Origin: Spirilliplanes yamanashiensis
GTDB lineage: Bacteria > Actinomycetota > Actinomycetes > Mycobacteriales > Micromonosporaceae
Direction: 5' to 3'
DNA length: 64,000 nucleotides
NCBI RefSeq assembly: GCF_016863475.1
Contig: NZ_BOOY01000001.1
Coordinates: 1-64,000, forward strand
This document shows positions 17,579 through 26,046 of this stretch, in pieces. The position numbers and the translations under genes were made by a program. How positions within the stretch are numbered: position 1 is the stretch's first letter; every line of letters begins with the position of its first letter. The notes under the pieces were generated by a model. The model was given only the letters and a program-made list of their open reading frames with translations, ran no database searches and was not told where the DNA came from.

Positions 17579-17593
17579 TAGCGTGCAGTCGTG
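17579..17593 (+). promoter_or_regulatory. Leaderless -10 motif of the response-regulator gene
   Basis: TAGCGT at 17579-17584, then six bases to GTG 17591; there is no ribosome site. Confidence 0.5.
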
Positions 17594-17989
17594 AGCGAGG
17601 AAGCCGACCGCCCGACCGTGCTCGTCGTCGACGACGAGGAGGACCTGCGCGACATCATGCGCCGCATGCTGGAGCGCAAGGGCTTCCGCGCCCTGGTCGC
17701 CGGCGACTCCGAGGAGGCCGTCGCCGCCTGCCGCACCCACACCGGCGACATCGACGTGCTGCTGACCGACCTGGGCCTGCCCGGCGTCTCGGGCGGCGAC
17801 CTCGCCCGCGAGGCGGCCACCCTGCGCCCCGGGATGCGCGTCGTCTACATCTCCGGCCTGCCCCGCGAGGTGGCCCTCGACAAGGGTCTCATCGCCGCCG
17901 ACGCCCGCCTGGTGAAGAAGCCGTTCACCTCGGACGCCCTGGTCACGTCGCTGCGCGAAGCCCTCGCCGCACCCGCGACGGCACCCTGA
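17591..17989 (+). CDS. Single-domain response regulator
   Basis: A 132-residue receiver domain without output domain. VLVVDDEEDLRDIM provides the acidic pair near residues 14-15, LLTDLGLPG the phosphoacceptor Asp near 59, YISG the conserved Ser/Thr region and VKKPF the Lys near 109. Stand-alone receivers act by protein contact, for example as phosphate sinks or CheY-like effectors. No kinase is adjacent; the orphan kinase 2.3 kb away and the chemoreceptor are possible partners by proximity only. It ends before the 13-bp hairpin at 18025-18054. Confidence 0.9.
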   Translation: MSEEADRPTVLVVDDEEDLRDIMRRMLERKGFRALVAGDSEEAVAACRTHTGDIDVLLTDLGLPGVSGGDLAREAATLRPGMRVVYISGLPREVALDKGLIAADARLVKKPFTSDALVTSLREALAAPATAP

Positions 17990-18024
17990 TCCCACCGGGA
18001 TCCACAGCCGCTGAACGCTTGAAT

Positions 18025-18054
18025 CCGGCGGGCCGAGAACTCTCGGCCCGCCGG
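18025..18054 (+). terminator. Terminator hairpin after the response-regulator gene
   Basis: A perfect 13-bp stem (CCGGCGGGCCGAG at 18025-18037, complement 18042-18054) with a four-base loop, followed by a short T-rich stretch TTCTGTGTT. Confidence 0.8.
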
Positions 18055-18173
18055 TTCTGTGTTCCCGGCAACTGAACAACCCTGCTGCACCCGTCCCCTA
18101 TCCGCCCCCGCTACTGCGCGAGCCGAACCTTCTTCACGTAGGCAACGGAAGCGCAGACACAGGGGGAAATGTT

Positions 18174-19853
18174 TTGTCGAAGCGAGGTCTGATCGGGGCG
18201 CTGCTGATGGGCTCCGTCGTCGCCGGTGGTATCGCCCTGGTGGGCACGGCGAACGCGGGTACGGTCACCGAGTCGAAGAGCATCTGGGCTTCGGACGACG
18301 CGTACACGTCCAGCGCGCGCAAGACGGCCAACTTCGGCCAGGACACCAAGCTGGTTGCGGGTCGCGACGGCACGGACGTCAAGACCACCTACGTGAAGTT
18401 CACGGTCGGCGCGCTCGCCTCGGGCACGACGATCGCCGGCGCGGAGCTGAAGCTGCCGTTCGCCAGCAAGCCCCCGGCGTCCACGCTGACGCTGATGAAG
18501 ACCACCACCGCGTGGAGCGAGAAGACCGTCACCGCCGCCCGGGCGCCGATCAGCACGCTGACCGTCGGCTCGGCGAAGGTCTCGGCCACCAGCACGGTCG
18601 TCAAGTTCGACCTGTCGAAGCTCGTCACCAAGCCGGGCGTGTACTCCTTCGCCCTGAAGTCCTCCGCCGCGGTCTCGCGCCTCTACTCCCTGGAGTACGG
18701 CACCGTCACCTCCGGCGGCCCGGAGCTGGTCCTCACCACCAAGCGCACCGTCGCCGACGCGCCGACCACGGCCCCGACCACGCCGGCCACCACCGCGCCG
18801 ACGACCGCGCCGACCACGGCGCCGACCACCGCGCCGACCACCTCGGCCCCGACCACCGAGCCCACCACGGCGCCGACCACCGCGCCGACCACCGCCCCCG
18901 AGAGCGGCGAGTGCGTCACCGGCGAGCTGCTCGTGCCGTCCTGCGGCGTGCTGTGGGGCGCCGCGGCCGGCGGCTTCACCGACACCCCGCGTGACATCGC
19001 CCTGAAGGAGTGGGAGCAGACCACCGGTCGCACCGCGACGATCTTCCACCAGTACCACAAGGGCGACGAGGTCTTCCCGACCAAGGCCGAGATCGCGATG
19101 ACCCGCGACCCGAACAACCCGCGCGTGCTGCTCGAGAACTGGAAGGTCGCCTACGGCTCCACCTGGGCCAAGGTCGCCGCCGGCGAGAAGGACGCCCGGA
19201 TCGACAAGTTCGCCGCGTACGTCAAGGCCAACTACAACGAGAAGTTCTTCCTGGCCCTGCACCACGAGCCCGAGAACGACGTCGTCGCGACCGCCGGCTC
19301 CGGCATGACCGCCAAGGACTTCGCCGCCATGTACCGCCACGTCATCAAGCGCCTGCGCGCCAACGGTGTCGACAACGTGGTCAACGTCCTCGCCTACATG
19401 GGCAACGAGAAGTGGATGGCGCAGTCCTGGTGGAAGGACCTGTACCCGGGCGACGACGTCGTGGACTGGATCGCGCTGGACTCGTACGTCAGCGTCGAGA
19501 AGGGCTACTACCACTACGGCGACTTCGGTGACCTGCTCGACCGTCAGCCGTCCGGCGGCGGCACCGGCTGGTACGACTGGGCCTCCACGCAGCACCCGAC
19601 CAAGCCGATCATGGTCGCCGAGTGGGGCATGTACCACCGCACCAGCGTCACCGTGGACAAGGCCGCCGCGTTCAACACCGTGGTGCCCGAGCTGAAGAAC
19701 CGCCCGAACATCAAGGCGGTCGTCTACTTCGACACCGAGCGCGACGACGAGGGTGACCGCAACATCAGCGTGAAGAGCACGGCCGGCAGCCTGGCCGCGT
19801 TCAAGAAGGTGGCGGCGGACCCGATGTTCCAGGTCAAGCTCAACCTCAAGTGA
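18174..19853 (+). CDS. Secreted DNRLRE-domain plus GH26-like glycoside hydrolase
   Basis: A 559-residue exported protein starting at TTG 18174 behind an AGGGGGA ribosome site. Signal peptide to about residue 29 (ending ANAG), a DNRLRE/CBM96-like sandwich (about 30-200; SDDAYTSSARKTANFGQDTK), a Thr-Pro linker (about 203-243) and a catalytic domain (245-559). ALHHEPEND near 361-369 gives the likely acid/base Glu and MVAEWGMY near 481-488 the nucleophile Glu, the GH26/clan A arrangement. GH26 enzymes include mannanases and beta-1,3-xylanases; substrate is undetermined. It probably degrades polysaccharide outside the cell. Confidence 0.85.
   Translation: MSKRGLIGALLMGSVVAGGIALVGTANAGTVTESKSIWASDDAYTSSARKTANFGQDTKLVAGRDGTDVKTTYVKFTVGALASGTTIAGAELKLPFASKPPASTLTLMKTTTAWSEKTVTAARAPISTLTVGSAKVSATSTVVKFDLSKLVTKPGVYSFALKSSAAVSRLYSLEYGTVTSGGPELVLTTKRTVADAPTTAPTTPATTAPTTAPTTAPTTAPTTSAPTTEPTTAPTTAPTTAPESGECVTGELLVPSCGVLWGAAAGGFTDTPRDIALKEWEQTTGRTATIFHQYHKGDEVFPTKAEIAMTRDPNNPRVLLENWKVAYGSTWAKVAAGEKDARIDKFAAYVKANYNEKFFLALHHEPENDVVATAGSGMTAKDFAAMYRHVIKRLRANGVDNVVNVLAYMGNEKWMAQSWWKDLYPGDDVVDWIALDSYVSVEKGYYHYGDFGDLLDRQPSGGGTGWYDWASTQHPTKPIMVAEWGMYHRTSVTVDKAAAFNTVVPELKNRPNIKAVVYFDTERDDEGDRNISVKSTAGSLAAFKKVAADPMFQVKLNLK
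18769..18900 (+). repeat. Threonine-proline linker repeat in the GH26-like gene
   Basis: Tandem imperfect 12-base units coding PTTA occur about ten times, separating the two domains. A similar shorter tract (17025-17115) lies in the subtilase gene. These are coding low-complexity linkers. Confidence 0.8.
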
Positions 19854-19872
19854 CGTAGTTCCTTCCCCCCGA

Positions 19873-19913
19873 GATCAGGCCGTCCGGCGCCCCCCGCGCC
19901 GGGCGGCCTGATC
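19873..19913. terminator. Bidirectional terminator between GH26-like and methyltransferase genes
   Basis: An 18-bp stem with one G-T wobble (19873-19890 with 19896-19913) and a CCCCC loop. Its right arm overlaps the stop codon of the leftward methyltransferase gene by two bases. Confidence 0.8.
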
Positions 19914-20691
19914 ATGTCCGGGCCGGGGCCACCGCCGCCCAGCCGACGGTGAGCTCGCCGAGCCGCCACCGGCGCGGGCCGTCCAGCACGGGCCGGCCCG
20001 CCGCGCGCAGGGCGCCGGCCGCGGCCACCCACCGCTGCCGCGGCCCGAACGGCGACGCCGCCGCGTCCCACGCCGCGCCCAGCGCCGCCAGCAGGTCGTG
20101 CACGTTCTCGCCCGGCACGTTGCGGTGGATGAGGGCCTTCGGCAGGCGTTCGGCGATCGTCGCCGGGTGGTCCAGGTCGGCCAGCCGCACCGACAGGGTC
20201 AGGGTGCGCGGGCCCGCCGCGTCCGCGGCGACCCAGGTGGCGACGCGGCCCAGCTCGTCGCAGGTGCCCTCGACCAGCGTGCCGCCCGGCGCCAGCGCCG
20301 CGGTCATCGTGCGCCAGGCCGCCGCCACCTCCGCCTCCGGGTACTGGCGCAGCACGTTCGCCGCCCGCACCACCACCGGGCGCAGCCCCGCCAGCTCGAA
20401 GCCGCCGCGGCGGAACACCAGGCCCGGCGGCCGCGCGAACGGCTCCGCGGCGGCCACCCGCGCCGGGTCGATCTCCAGGCCGGCCACCACCACGTCCGGG
20501 CGCACCGCGGCGGCCAGCCGCTGCCGCAGCTCGACGGCCGTCACCGGCGACGCCCCGAACCCCAGGTCGACGACCAGCGGCTCGGCCGCCGCGCGCAGCG
20601 CGTCACCGCAGGCGTACGCGATCCAGTGGTCCATCCGGCGCAGCCGGTTGGGGTTGGTGGTGCCCCGGGTGACGGTGCCGAGCGGCTTCAT
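19912..20691 (-). CDS. Class I SAM-dependent methyltransferase-like protein
   Basis: A 259-residue protein with VVDLGFGASPVTAVEL near residues 40-55, motif I of class I methyltransferases, and VVAGLEIDPARVAAAEPFA as motif II. The later part lacks well-known substrate motifs, and the family is usually listed as hypothetical. Its ATG 20691 overlaps the stop of the upstream SDR gene (TGATG), so the two are translationally coupled. The substrate is unknown. Confidence 0.7.
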   Translation of the reverse strand: MKPLGTVTRGTTNPNRLRRMDHWIAYACGDALRAAAEPLVVDLGFGASPVTAVELRQRLAAAVRPDVVVAGLEIDPARVAAAEPFARPPGLVFRRGGFELAGLRPVVVRAANVLRQYPEAEVAAAWRTMTAALAPGGTLVEGTCDELGRVATWVAADAAGPRTLTLSVRLADLDHPATIAERLPKALIHRNVPGENVHDLLAALGAAWDAAASPFGPRQRWVAAAGALRAAGRPVLDGPRRWRLGELTVGWAAVAPART

Positions 20692-21440
20692 CACTGCACG
20701 CGGTGCACCTTGTGCTGGGCGGCCTGGGCGAGCGGGCGCACGACGAGCCGGTCCACGTTGACGTGGTGCGGCCGGGTGGCGACCCAGGCGACGCAGTCGG
20801 CGATGTCGTCGGCGACCAGCGGCTCGGCCACCCCCGCGTAGACGGCGTCCGCCTTCTCCGGGTCGCCCAGCCGGTTGAGCGCGAACTCGTCGGTGCGCAC
20901 CATGCCGGGGTCGATCTCGATCACCCGCACCGGCTGCCCCGACAGCTCCAGCCGCAACGTGCCGACCAGCGCCGTCTCGGCGTGCTTGGCCGCGGTGTAG
21001 CCGCCGCCACCCTCGTAGACGGTGAAGCCGGCGGTGGAGCCGACCGTGACGATCGTCCCGGCGCCGCTCGCGACCAGCGCGGGCAGCAGCGCCTGGGTGA
21101 CGCGCAGGGTGCCGAGCACGTTCACCTCGTACATCCACCGCCAGTCCTCGACCCGGCCGTCGGCGACGGGGTCGGCGCCGCGCGCCCCGCCCGCGTTGTT
21201 GACCAGCAGGGCGACCTCCGCCCCGGCGGCCCGGACCAGCTCGGCGACCGCCGCGTCGTCGGTGATGTCGCAGGCCACCGCCGTCGCCGAACCGCCGGCG
21301 CCGGTGATGCCGGCCACCAGCTCGGCGAGCCGGTCGGCCCGGCGCGCCACGGCCACGACGTGGAAGCCCTCCACGGCCAGCCGCCGCGCGGTGGCGGCCC
21401 CGATCCCGCTGGACGCCCCGGTGACAACCGCTGTGCTCAT
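20691..21440 (-). CDS. Short-chain dehydrogenase/reductase
   Basis: A 249-residue classical [19 protein letters not shown] at about 7-22 binds NAD(P); NNAG is near 86; the catalytic Ser is in VGSTAGF and the Tyr/Lys pair in YTAAKHAE near 145-152. [10 protein letters not shown] follows as the usual PG motif. The arginine pair in [11 protein letters not shown] favours NADP. Substrate unknown. ATG 21440 lies six bases after minus-strand CAGGAT (21452-21447), a leaderless arrangement. It is first gene of a two-gene operon with the methyltransferase and is divergent from mshA. Confidence 0.88.
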   Translation of the reverse strand: MSTAVVTGASSGIGAATARRLAVEGFHVVAVARRADRLAELVAGITGAGGSATAVACDITDDAAVAELVRAAGAEVALLVNNAGGARGADPVADGRVEDWRWMYEVNVLGTLRVTQALLPALVASGAGTIVTVGSTAGFTVYEGGGGYTAAKHAETALVGTLRLELSGQPVRVIEIDPGMVRTDEFALNRLGDPEKADAVYAGVAEPLVADDIADCVAWVATRPHHVNVDRLVVRPLAQAAQHKVHRVQ

Positions 21441-21446
21441 GCGTCG

Positions 21447-21452
21447 ATCCTG
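21447..21452 (-). promoter_or_regulatory. Leaderless -10 motif of the SDR-methyltransferase operon
   Basis: Minus-strand CAGGAT, six bases before ATG 21440. Confidence 0.5.
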
Positions 21453-21580
21453 CCTCGCCGCGGTGGCCAGGATCACCCGGGGTCGGCACGGCGACGGTTG
21501 AGTCCGGGGCCGCGGGGAAGATGAACCGTGGCGCAAAGGTTGTTGCTTGCGGCCTTTTTTGTGTGCGGAGGGAGTCCCGG

Positions 21581-22879
21581 GTGGCTGACGTACTGACGCC
21601 GCGACGCATCGCGACGCTGTCGGTGCACACCTCGCCGCTGGAACAGCCCGGGACGGGCGACGCCGGCGGCATGAACGTCTACATCGTCGAGGTGTCCCGG
21701 CGCCTCGCCGAGATGGGCGTCGAGGTGGAGATCTTCACCCGGGCCACGGCGAGCGGCCTGCCGCCCGTCGCCGAGATGGCGCCCGGCGTGCACGTGCGGC
21801 ACGTCACGGCCGGCCCGTTCGAGGGCCTGTCGAAGGAGGAGCTGCCGTCGCAGCTGTGCGCCTTCACCAACGGGGTGCTGCGCGCCGAGGCGGCCCACCC
21901 GCCCGGTTTCTACGACCTCGTGCACAGCCACTACTGGATGTCCGGGCAGGTCGGCTGGCTGGCCCGGGAACGCTGGGGCGTCCCGCTGGTGCACACGGCC
22001 CACACCCTGGCCAAGGTGAAGAACCGGCAGCTCGCCGACGGCGACCGCCCCGAGCCGAAGGCCCGCGTCATCGGCGAGGAGCAGGTCATCGCCGAGGCCG
22101 ACCGGCTGGTCGCCAACACCCGCTTCGAGGCCCAGGACCTGGTCACCGCGTACGACGCCGACCCGGCCCGGGTGTCCGTGGTGCTGCCCGGCGTCGACCT
22201 CGACCGGTTCCGGCCGCTGCCCGGCTCGTCCGCCGCGGCCCGCCGCCGCCTCGGGCTGCCCACCCGCGGCCTGATCGTCTCGTTCGTCGGCCGCATCCAG
22301 CCGCTCAAGGCCCCCGACGTGCTGATCCGCTCACTCGCCGCGCTGCACCGCCGCGACCCGGAGCTGGCCCGCCAGGTCACCGTCGTGGTGTGCGGCGGAC
22401 CCAGCGGCAGCGGCCTCGACCGGCCCCGCGCCCTCATCGAGCTGGCCTCGTCGCTGGGGGTCGCGCACGCCGTCCGGTTCCTGCCCCCGCAGACCGGCGG
22501 CGACCTGACCGCGCTGTACCGGGCGTCCGACCTGGTCGCGGTGCCGTCGCACAACGAGTCGTTCGGCCTGGTCGCGCTGGAGGCGCAGGCGTGTGGGACG
22601 CCGGTCGTCGCCGCGGCCGTCGGCGGCCTGGTCACCGCCGTGCGCGACGAGGTCAGCGGCCGGCTCGTGCACTCGCACGACCCCGCCGACTGGGCGCGGG
22701 TCCTCGCCGCGCTGCTGGCCGCGCCGGGGCAGCGGGCCGAGCTGTCCCGCGGCGCCGTCGCCCACGCCCGCGACTTCTCGTGGACGCGCACGGCGAGCGG
22801 GCTGCTGGCGGTCTACCGTGAGGCCGTGGCGGAGCACCGGAGCAGGCTGACGGCGGAACTGGCGGACCTCGTCCGATGA
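21581..22879 (+). CDS. mshA: D-inositol-3-phosphate glycosyltransferase (mycothiol synthesis)
   Basis: A 432-residue GT4 retaining glycosyltransferase that joins N-acetylglucosamine from UDP-GlcNAc to 1L-myo-inositol-1-phosphate, the first step of mycothiol synthesis. Diagnostic segments are [20 protein letters not shown] near the N-terminus, [25 protein letters not shown], and the nucleotide-binding [15 protein letters not shown] and [20 protein letters not shown] (EX7E). GTG 21581 is chosen for the GGAGGGAG ribosome site; upstream in-frame codons give an unconserved leader. The stop overlaps the ybjN-like start (ATGA), the same pairing as in mycobacteria. Confidence 0.96.
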   Translation: MADVLTPRRIATLSVHTSPLEQPGTGDAGGMNVYIVEVSRRLAEMGVEVEIFTRATASGLPPVAEMAPGVHVRHVTAGPFEGLSKEELPSQLCAFTNGVLRAEAAHPPGFYDLVHSHYWMSGQVGWLARERWGVPLVHTAHTLAKVKNRQLADGDRPEPKARVIGEEQVIAEADRLVANTRFEAQDLVTAYDADPARVSVVLPGVDLDRFRPLPGSSAAARRRLGLPTRGLIVSFVGRIQPLKAPDVLIRSLAALHRRDPELARQVTVVVCGGPSGSGLDRPRALIELASSLGVAHAVRFLPPQTGGDLTALYRASDLVAVPSHNESFGLVALEAQACGTPVVAAAVGGLVTAVRDEVSGRLVHSHDPADWARVLAALLAAPGQRAELSRGAVAHARDFSWTRTASGLLAVYREAVAEHRSRLTAELADLVR

Positions 22880-23361
22880 GCGTGACCGAGCTGATCCAGG
22901 CGGTATGCGCCGACCGCGAGCTGCCCTGCGAGCCGACCGGGCCGGCGTCGTTCGCCGTCACCCTGCCCGGCACCCACAAGCTGAAGACCGTCTGCAACCT
23001 CATCGTCGGCGAGCACGCGCTGCGCATCGAGGCGTTCGTCATGCGGCAGCCGGACGAGCGGCACGAGGAGCTGTGGGCCTGGCTGCTGCGCCGCAACGCC
23101 CGCATGTACGGGGTGTCGTTCTCCATCGACGCCGCCGGCGACGTCTACCTGACCGGACGGGTCAGCCTGTCCGCACTGGACGCCGACGAGCTGGACCGCC
23201 TGCTCGGCTCCGTGCTCACCTACGCCGACGAGTCGTTCGACACGATGCTGGAGATCGGCTTCGGCACGGCCATCAGGCGGGAGTGGGACTGGCGGGTGAA
23301 GCGGGGCGAGTCGCTGGCGAACCTGCAGGCGTTCGCGCATCTGGCGGAGAAGAAGGACTGA
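22876..23361 (+). CDS. YbjN-domain protein
   Basis: A 161-residue YbjN-type protein (related to type III secretion chaperone folds), with [18 protein letters not shown] and [20 protein letters not shown]. It overlaps mshA by four bases and is conserved next to mshA in actinobacteria, matching Rv0487 of M. tuberculosis by position. Its function is not established; a role tied to mycothiol synthesis or general stress is only suggested by the linkage. The last 89 bases overlap the convergent MerR-family gene on the other strand. Confidence 0.85.
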   Translation: MSVTELIQAVCADRELPCEPTGPASFAVTLPGTHKLKTVCNLIVGEHALRIEAFVMRQPDERHEELWAWLLRRNARMYGVSFSIDAAGDVYLTGRVSLSALDADELDRLLGSVLTYADESFDTMLEIGFGTAIRREWDWRVKRGESLANLQAFAHLAEKKD

Positions 23362-24037
23362 CGGCCAGGTAACCGTGCAGCGCCGCGGTGCCGGCCAGGC
23401 GCCGCCGGCTCGCCTCGTCCACCTGGGCGCCGCGCCGGGCCAGCTGCGCCAGCGCGTCGGCGGTGCTGCCGCGCTCGCGCAGCGTGCCGACGGCGTCGGC
23501 GATGATGCCGAAGTCGAACCCGCCCGCCCGCAGCACCGCCACCAGGTGCGCCACCCGCTGCTCCGCCGGGGCGAACACCCGGTACCCGGTCGCCGGGTCA
23601 CGCTCCGGGCGCAGCAGCCCGCGCCGCTCCCACAGCCGCAGCACCGGCGTGCGCACCCCGACCGCCCGCGCCACCCGGCCGATCCGGGCGCCGCCGCGCG
23701 CGTCCGCCGCCGGTGCGTCCGCGACCTCGGCGAAGGCCCGGCTCGCCGCGGCGACGGCGGCGCGCTCGCTGGCCAGGTCGGCGTGGCCGTCGTCGACGCA
23801 GGCCAGCGCGGCCGCCACGTCGCCGGCGTGCACGGCGGTCATGATCTGCCGGGCCCGCGCCCAGCCGTGCCCGGCGGCCAGGGCGCGCAGGCAGGTCAGC
23901 GCGGCCGCGTGCCGCTCGGTGAGCACCCGGTAGTTGTTCGCGGCGCGGCCGGCCGGGGGCAGCAGCCCGTCCGCGAGGTAGTTGCGGACCTGCTGCTCCG
24001 TGATCCCCGCCCGGCGGGCCAGCTCGACCAGTCGCAC
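23273..24037 (-). CDS. MerR-family regulator with two helix-turn-helix motifs
   Basis: A 254-residue protein with an N-terminal MerR HTH (VELARRAGITEQQVRNYLAD, residues 3-22, then GLLPP) and a second MerR-like HTH near residues 118-150 (IGRVARAVGVRTPVLRLWER, then RGLLRP, DPATGYRVF). The effector region between and after them has no recognisable metal-binding Cys pattern. The tail of about 29 residues is proline/alanine-rich and read antisense to ybjN. TAGGGT lies six bases before GTG 24037. It probably controls its divergent neighbour through the palindrome at 24065-24087. Confidence 0.78.
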   Translation of the reverse strand: MRLVELARRAGITEQQVRNYLADGLLPPAGRAANNYRVLTERHAAALTCLRALAAGHGWARARQIMTAVHAGDVAAALACVDDGHADLASERAAVAAASRAFAEVADAPAADARGGARIGRVARAVGVRTPVLRLWERRGLLRPERDPATGYRVFAPAEQRVAHLVAVLRAGGFDFGIIADAVGTLRERGSTADALAQLARRGAQVDEASRRRLAGTAALHGYLAVSPSSPPDARTPAGSPATRPASPASPTPA

Positions 24038-24043
24038 GTTGCC

Positions 24044-24049
24044 ACCCTA
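24044..24049 (-). promoter_or_regulatory. Leaderless -10 motif of the MerR-family gene
   Basis: Minus-strand TAGGGT, six bases before GTG 24037. Confidence 0.5.
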
Positions 24050-24064
24050 TTTGAGGGTTGCGGG

Positions 24065-24087
24065 CCGGTGACCGCGGCGGTCGCCGG
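24065..24087. promoter_or_regulatory. 23-bp palindrome, candidate MerR operator
   Basis: CCGGTGACCGC, a central G and GCGGTCGCCGG form an inverted repeat with one mismatch per arm, centred in the 90-base region between the divergent MerR-family and DUF6194-like genes. MerR regulators bind such dyads between -35 and -10 elements. Confidence 0.45.
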
Positions 24088-24127
24088 TCAAACGCTCTAC
24101 AGGGAGTTCAATGAGAAAATTGACGGT

Positions 24128-24547
24128 ATGGACGCCGCCGAACTGACCGCCTTCATCCGCGACCGTTTCCCCGGCACCCGGGTCCTGGAGGCCGACGGGG
24201 ACAGCTACCTGCTCTACGACCCGGACGCCGACCTGCCCCCGGAGCGGCAGATGCCGTACGCCACCGTCGTCACCGGGGACCGCCACGACACCGCCTCGCA
24301 GCTCGACCGGCCGGGCTTCTTCCGGCTCAACGTCGGCCTCACCAAGGCCGGGTACGCCCAGCGCGTCGGCGCCGTCGACGGCCCGGTCGACCACACGGTC
24401 ACCGACGTCGTGCTGCCGCACCCGGTCTACGCCGGCCAGCACTGGGTCTGCGTGGTCAACCCCAGCCACCCGTACGAGGAGCTGCTGGCCGAGGCGCACG
24501 CCTTCGCGGCCCGCAAGCACGCCAACCAGCGCGCCCGCCGCGCCTGA
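24128..24547 (+). CDS. DUF6194-like protein
   Basis: A 139-residue soluble protein (MDAAELTAFI, then FPGTRVLEADGDSYLLYDPD, then DRPGFFRLNVGLTK and a VNPSHPYEELLAEA ending). It resembles actinobacterial DUF6194 proteins, whose function is unknown; the tyrosine- and histidine-containing segments are conserved in my recollection of that family. It is divergent from the two-HTH MerR regulator and the likely target of it. Confidence 0.65.
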   Translation: MDAAELTAFIRDRFPGTRVLEADGDSYLLYDPDADLPPERQMPYATVVTGDRHDTASQLDRPGFFRLNVGLTKAGYAQRVGAVDGPVDHTVTDVVLPHPVYAGQHWVCVVNPSHPYEELLAEAHAFAARKHANQRARRA

Positions 24548-24561
24548 ACTGTCCGATATGG

Positions 24562-24577
24562 CAGGATCGGCGGCGTG
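24562..24577 (+). promoter_or_regulatory. Leaderless -10 motif of the FAD oxidase gene
   Basis: CAGGAT at 24562-24567, then seven bases to GTG 24575. Confidence 0.45.
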
Positions 24578-25972
24578 CTGCGACGAAGCCTGCTGGCCGC
24601 CCCGCTCCTCGGCCTCGCCGCGCCGCGCGCCGCCGACTGGTCCGCCCTGGACGCCACCCTCGCCGGCACGGTCGAACACCCCGGCACCGCCGGCTACCAC
24701 TACGCCCGCGCCCTGAACGACCCGCGCTTCGACGCCGTGCGGCCCCCGGCCGTCGTGCGCTGCGGGGCCCCGGCCGACGCGTACCACGCCGTCGCGTTCG
24801 CCCGCCGGCACGGCCTGCGGGTGGTGGCGCGCAGCGGTGGGCACTCGTACGTCGGCGCGTCCACCAGCGCGTCCGCGCTCGTCGTCGACACCCGCCGGCT
24901 CGACGCCGTCAGCTACGACCCGGCCAGCGGCACCGCCGTCATCGGCGGCGGCGCCCGCCTGCTCGACGTCTACGAGAAGCTCGGCGTGGCCGGGCGCAGC
25001 ATCCCGTCCGGCTCCTGCGGCACCGTCGGCATCGGCGGCATCACGCTCGGCGGCGGCATCGGGCTCGCGTCCAGCGCGTACGGGCTCACCAGCGACGTCG
25101 TCGTCGCCGCCAACATCGTCACCGGCGACGGCCGGTACCGCACCGTCGACGCCCGCCGCGAGCCGGAGCTGTTCTGGTCGCTGCGCGGCGGCGGGGGCGG
25201 CCGGGCCGGCATCGTCACCGCCTGGCGGCTGCGCACCTTCGGCGTGCCCGCCACGGTCGGGCGCTTCGTGCTCACCTACGACTGGCGCGACGCCGCCGCC
25301 GTGGCCGCCGGCTGGCTGCGGGTCCTCGCCCGCACCCCCGAACGCACCTGGTCGACGTGCCAGTTCAGCAGCGACGCCCGCGGCCGGCTCGGCGTGCGCG
25401 TCTCCGGCTTCACGCTCGGCGCCGACGCGGACCTCGCCGCGCTGACCGCCGCCATCGGCCGCGACCCGCGCACCGCCACGGTGACCCGCAAGGCGTACCT
25501 GCCCGTGGTGCGCGAGCGGGCCGGCGCCGAGAGCGGCCGCGACGTCGAGCTCGTCGGCAGCGACGTGTTCGCCGCGCCCCTGCCCGCCGCGGCCGTCGCC
25601 CGCGTCCTCGCCGTCGTGCAGCGCCGCGCCGCCGCCCGCCGCCCCGGCGTCGCCAAGCTCAAGCCGCTGACCGGGGCCGTGTCGCGCATCGCGCCGGGCG
25701 CCACCGCGTTCCCGTGGCGGCGCTGCCACACCCTGATGCAGTGGCTGGTCCAGCCCGGCAGCGGCGACGCCGCGACGGTCCGCGACGGGTACGCCTTCGT
25801 CGACGCCGGCCACGCCGCCGTCGCGCCCTGGTCGTCCGGCCGCTACGTGAACTATGTGGAGCCCGGGACCGCCGCGCTGCCCCTCTACCACGGGCAGCAC
25901 CTGGCGGCGCTGCGCCGCATCCGGGCCGCCGCCGACCCCGCCGGGACGTTCCGCACCCCGTACGCCGTCTGA
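24575..25972 (+). CDS. Secreted berberine-bridge-type FAD-linked oxidase
   Basis: A 465-residue PCMH-type flavoprotein. An N-terminal hydrophobic stretch (LRRSLLAAPLLGLAAPRA) looks like a short signal peptide. VARSGGHSYVG (His near residue 89) and SGSCGTVGIGGITLGGGIG (Cys near 148) are the two residues that hold FAD covalently in BBE-like enzymes; YVNYVEPG and DPAGTFRTP are the BBE C-terminal motifs. Such enzymes oxidise sugars, oligosaccharides or secondary metabolites with oxygen. Substrate unknown. The N-terminus is short and lacks a twin-arginine consensus (LRRSLL only). Confidence 0.85.
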   Translation: MLRRSLLAAPLLGLAAPRAADWSALDATLAGTVEHPGTAGYHYARALNDPRFDAVRPPAVVRCGAPADAYHAVAFARRHGLRVVARSGGHSYVGASTSASALVVDTRRLDAVSYDPASGTAVIGGGARLLDVYEKLGVAGRSIPSGSCGTVGIGGITLGGGIGLASSAYGLTSDVVVAANIVTGDGRYRTVDARREPELFWSLRGGGGGRAGIVTAWRLRTFGVPATVGRFVLTYDWRDAAAVAAGWLRVLARTPERTWSTCQFSSDARGRLGVRVSGFTLGADADLAALTAAIGRDPRTATVTRKAYLPVVRERAGAESGRDVELVGSDVFAAPLPAAAVARVLAVVQRRAAARRPGVAKLKPLTGAVSRIAPGATAFPWRRCHTLMQWLVQPGSGDAATVRDGYAFVDAGHAAVAPWSSGRYVNYVEPGTAALPLYHGQHLAALRRIRAAADPAGTFRTPYAV

Positions 25973-25980
25973 GCGAACAC

Positions 25981-26006
25981 GTTCGACCGGGGTCTCCTCC
26001 GGGTAG
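25981..26006 (+). promoter_or_regulatory. Possible stress-sigma (SigB/SigF-type) promoter
   Basis: GTTCGA at 25981-25986, a 14-base spacer and GGGTAG at 26001-26006 resemble the GTTT-N14-16-GGGTAT type used by general-stress sigma factors. It precedes the SAP/Rho-N-like gene by about 40 bases. Confidence 0.4.
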
Positions 26007-26046
26007 GTGACTGTCGATGAGTCACCTAGCGGAAGGACGAGTGATC

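Noticed and set aside
18769-18900. Regular short repeats that could suggest a CRISPR array or VNTR
   Set aside because: The repeats are in frame, code for Thr-Pro linker units and have no unique spacers.
25974-25985. CGAAC-AC-GTTCG palindrome, resembling an actinobacterial SOS (LexA) box
   Set aside because: Only two bases separate the half sites, whereas LexA boxes have four. No DNA-repair gene follows.
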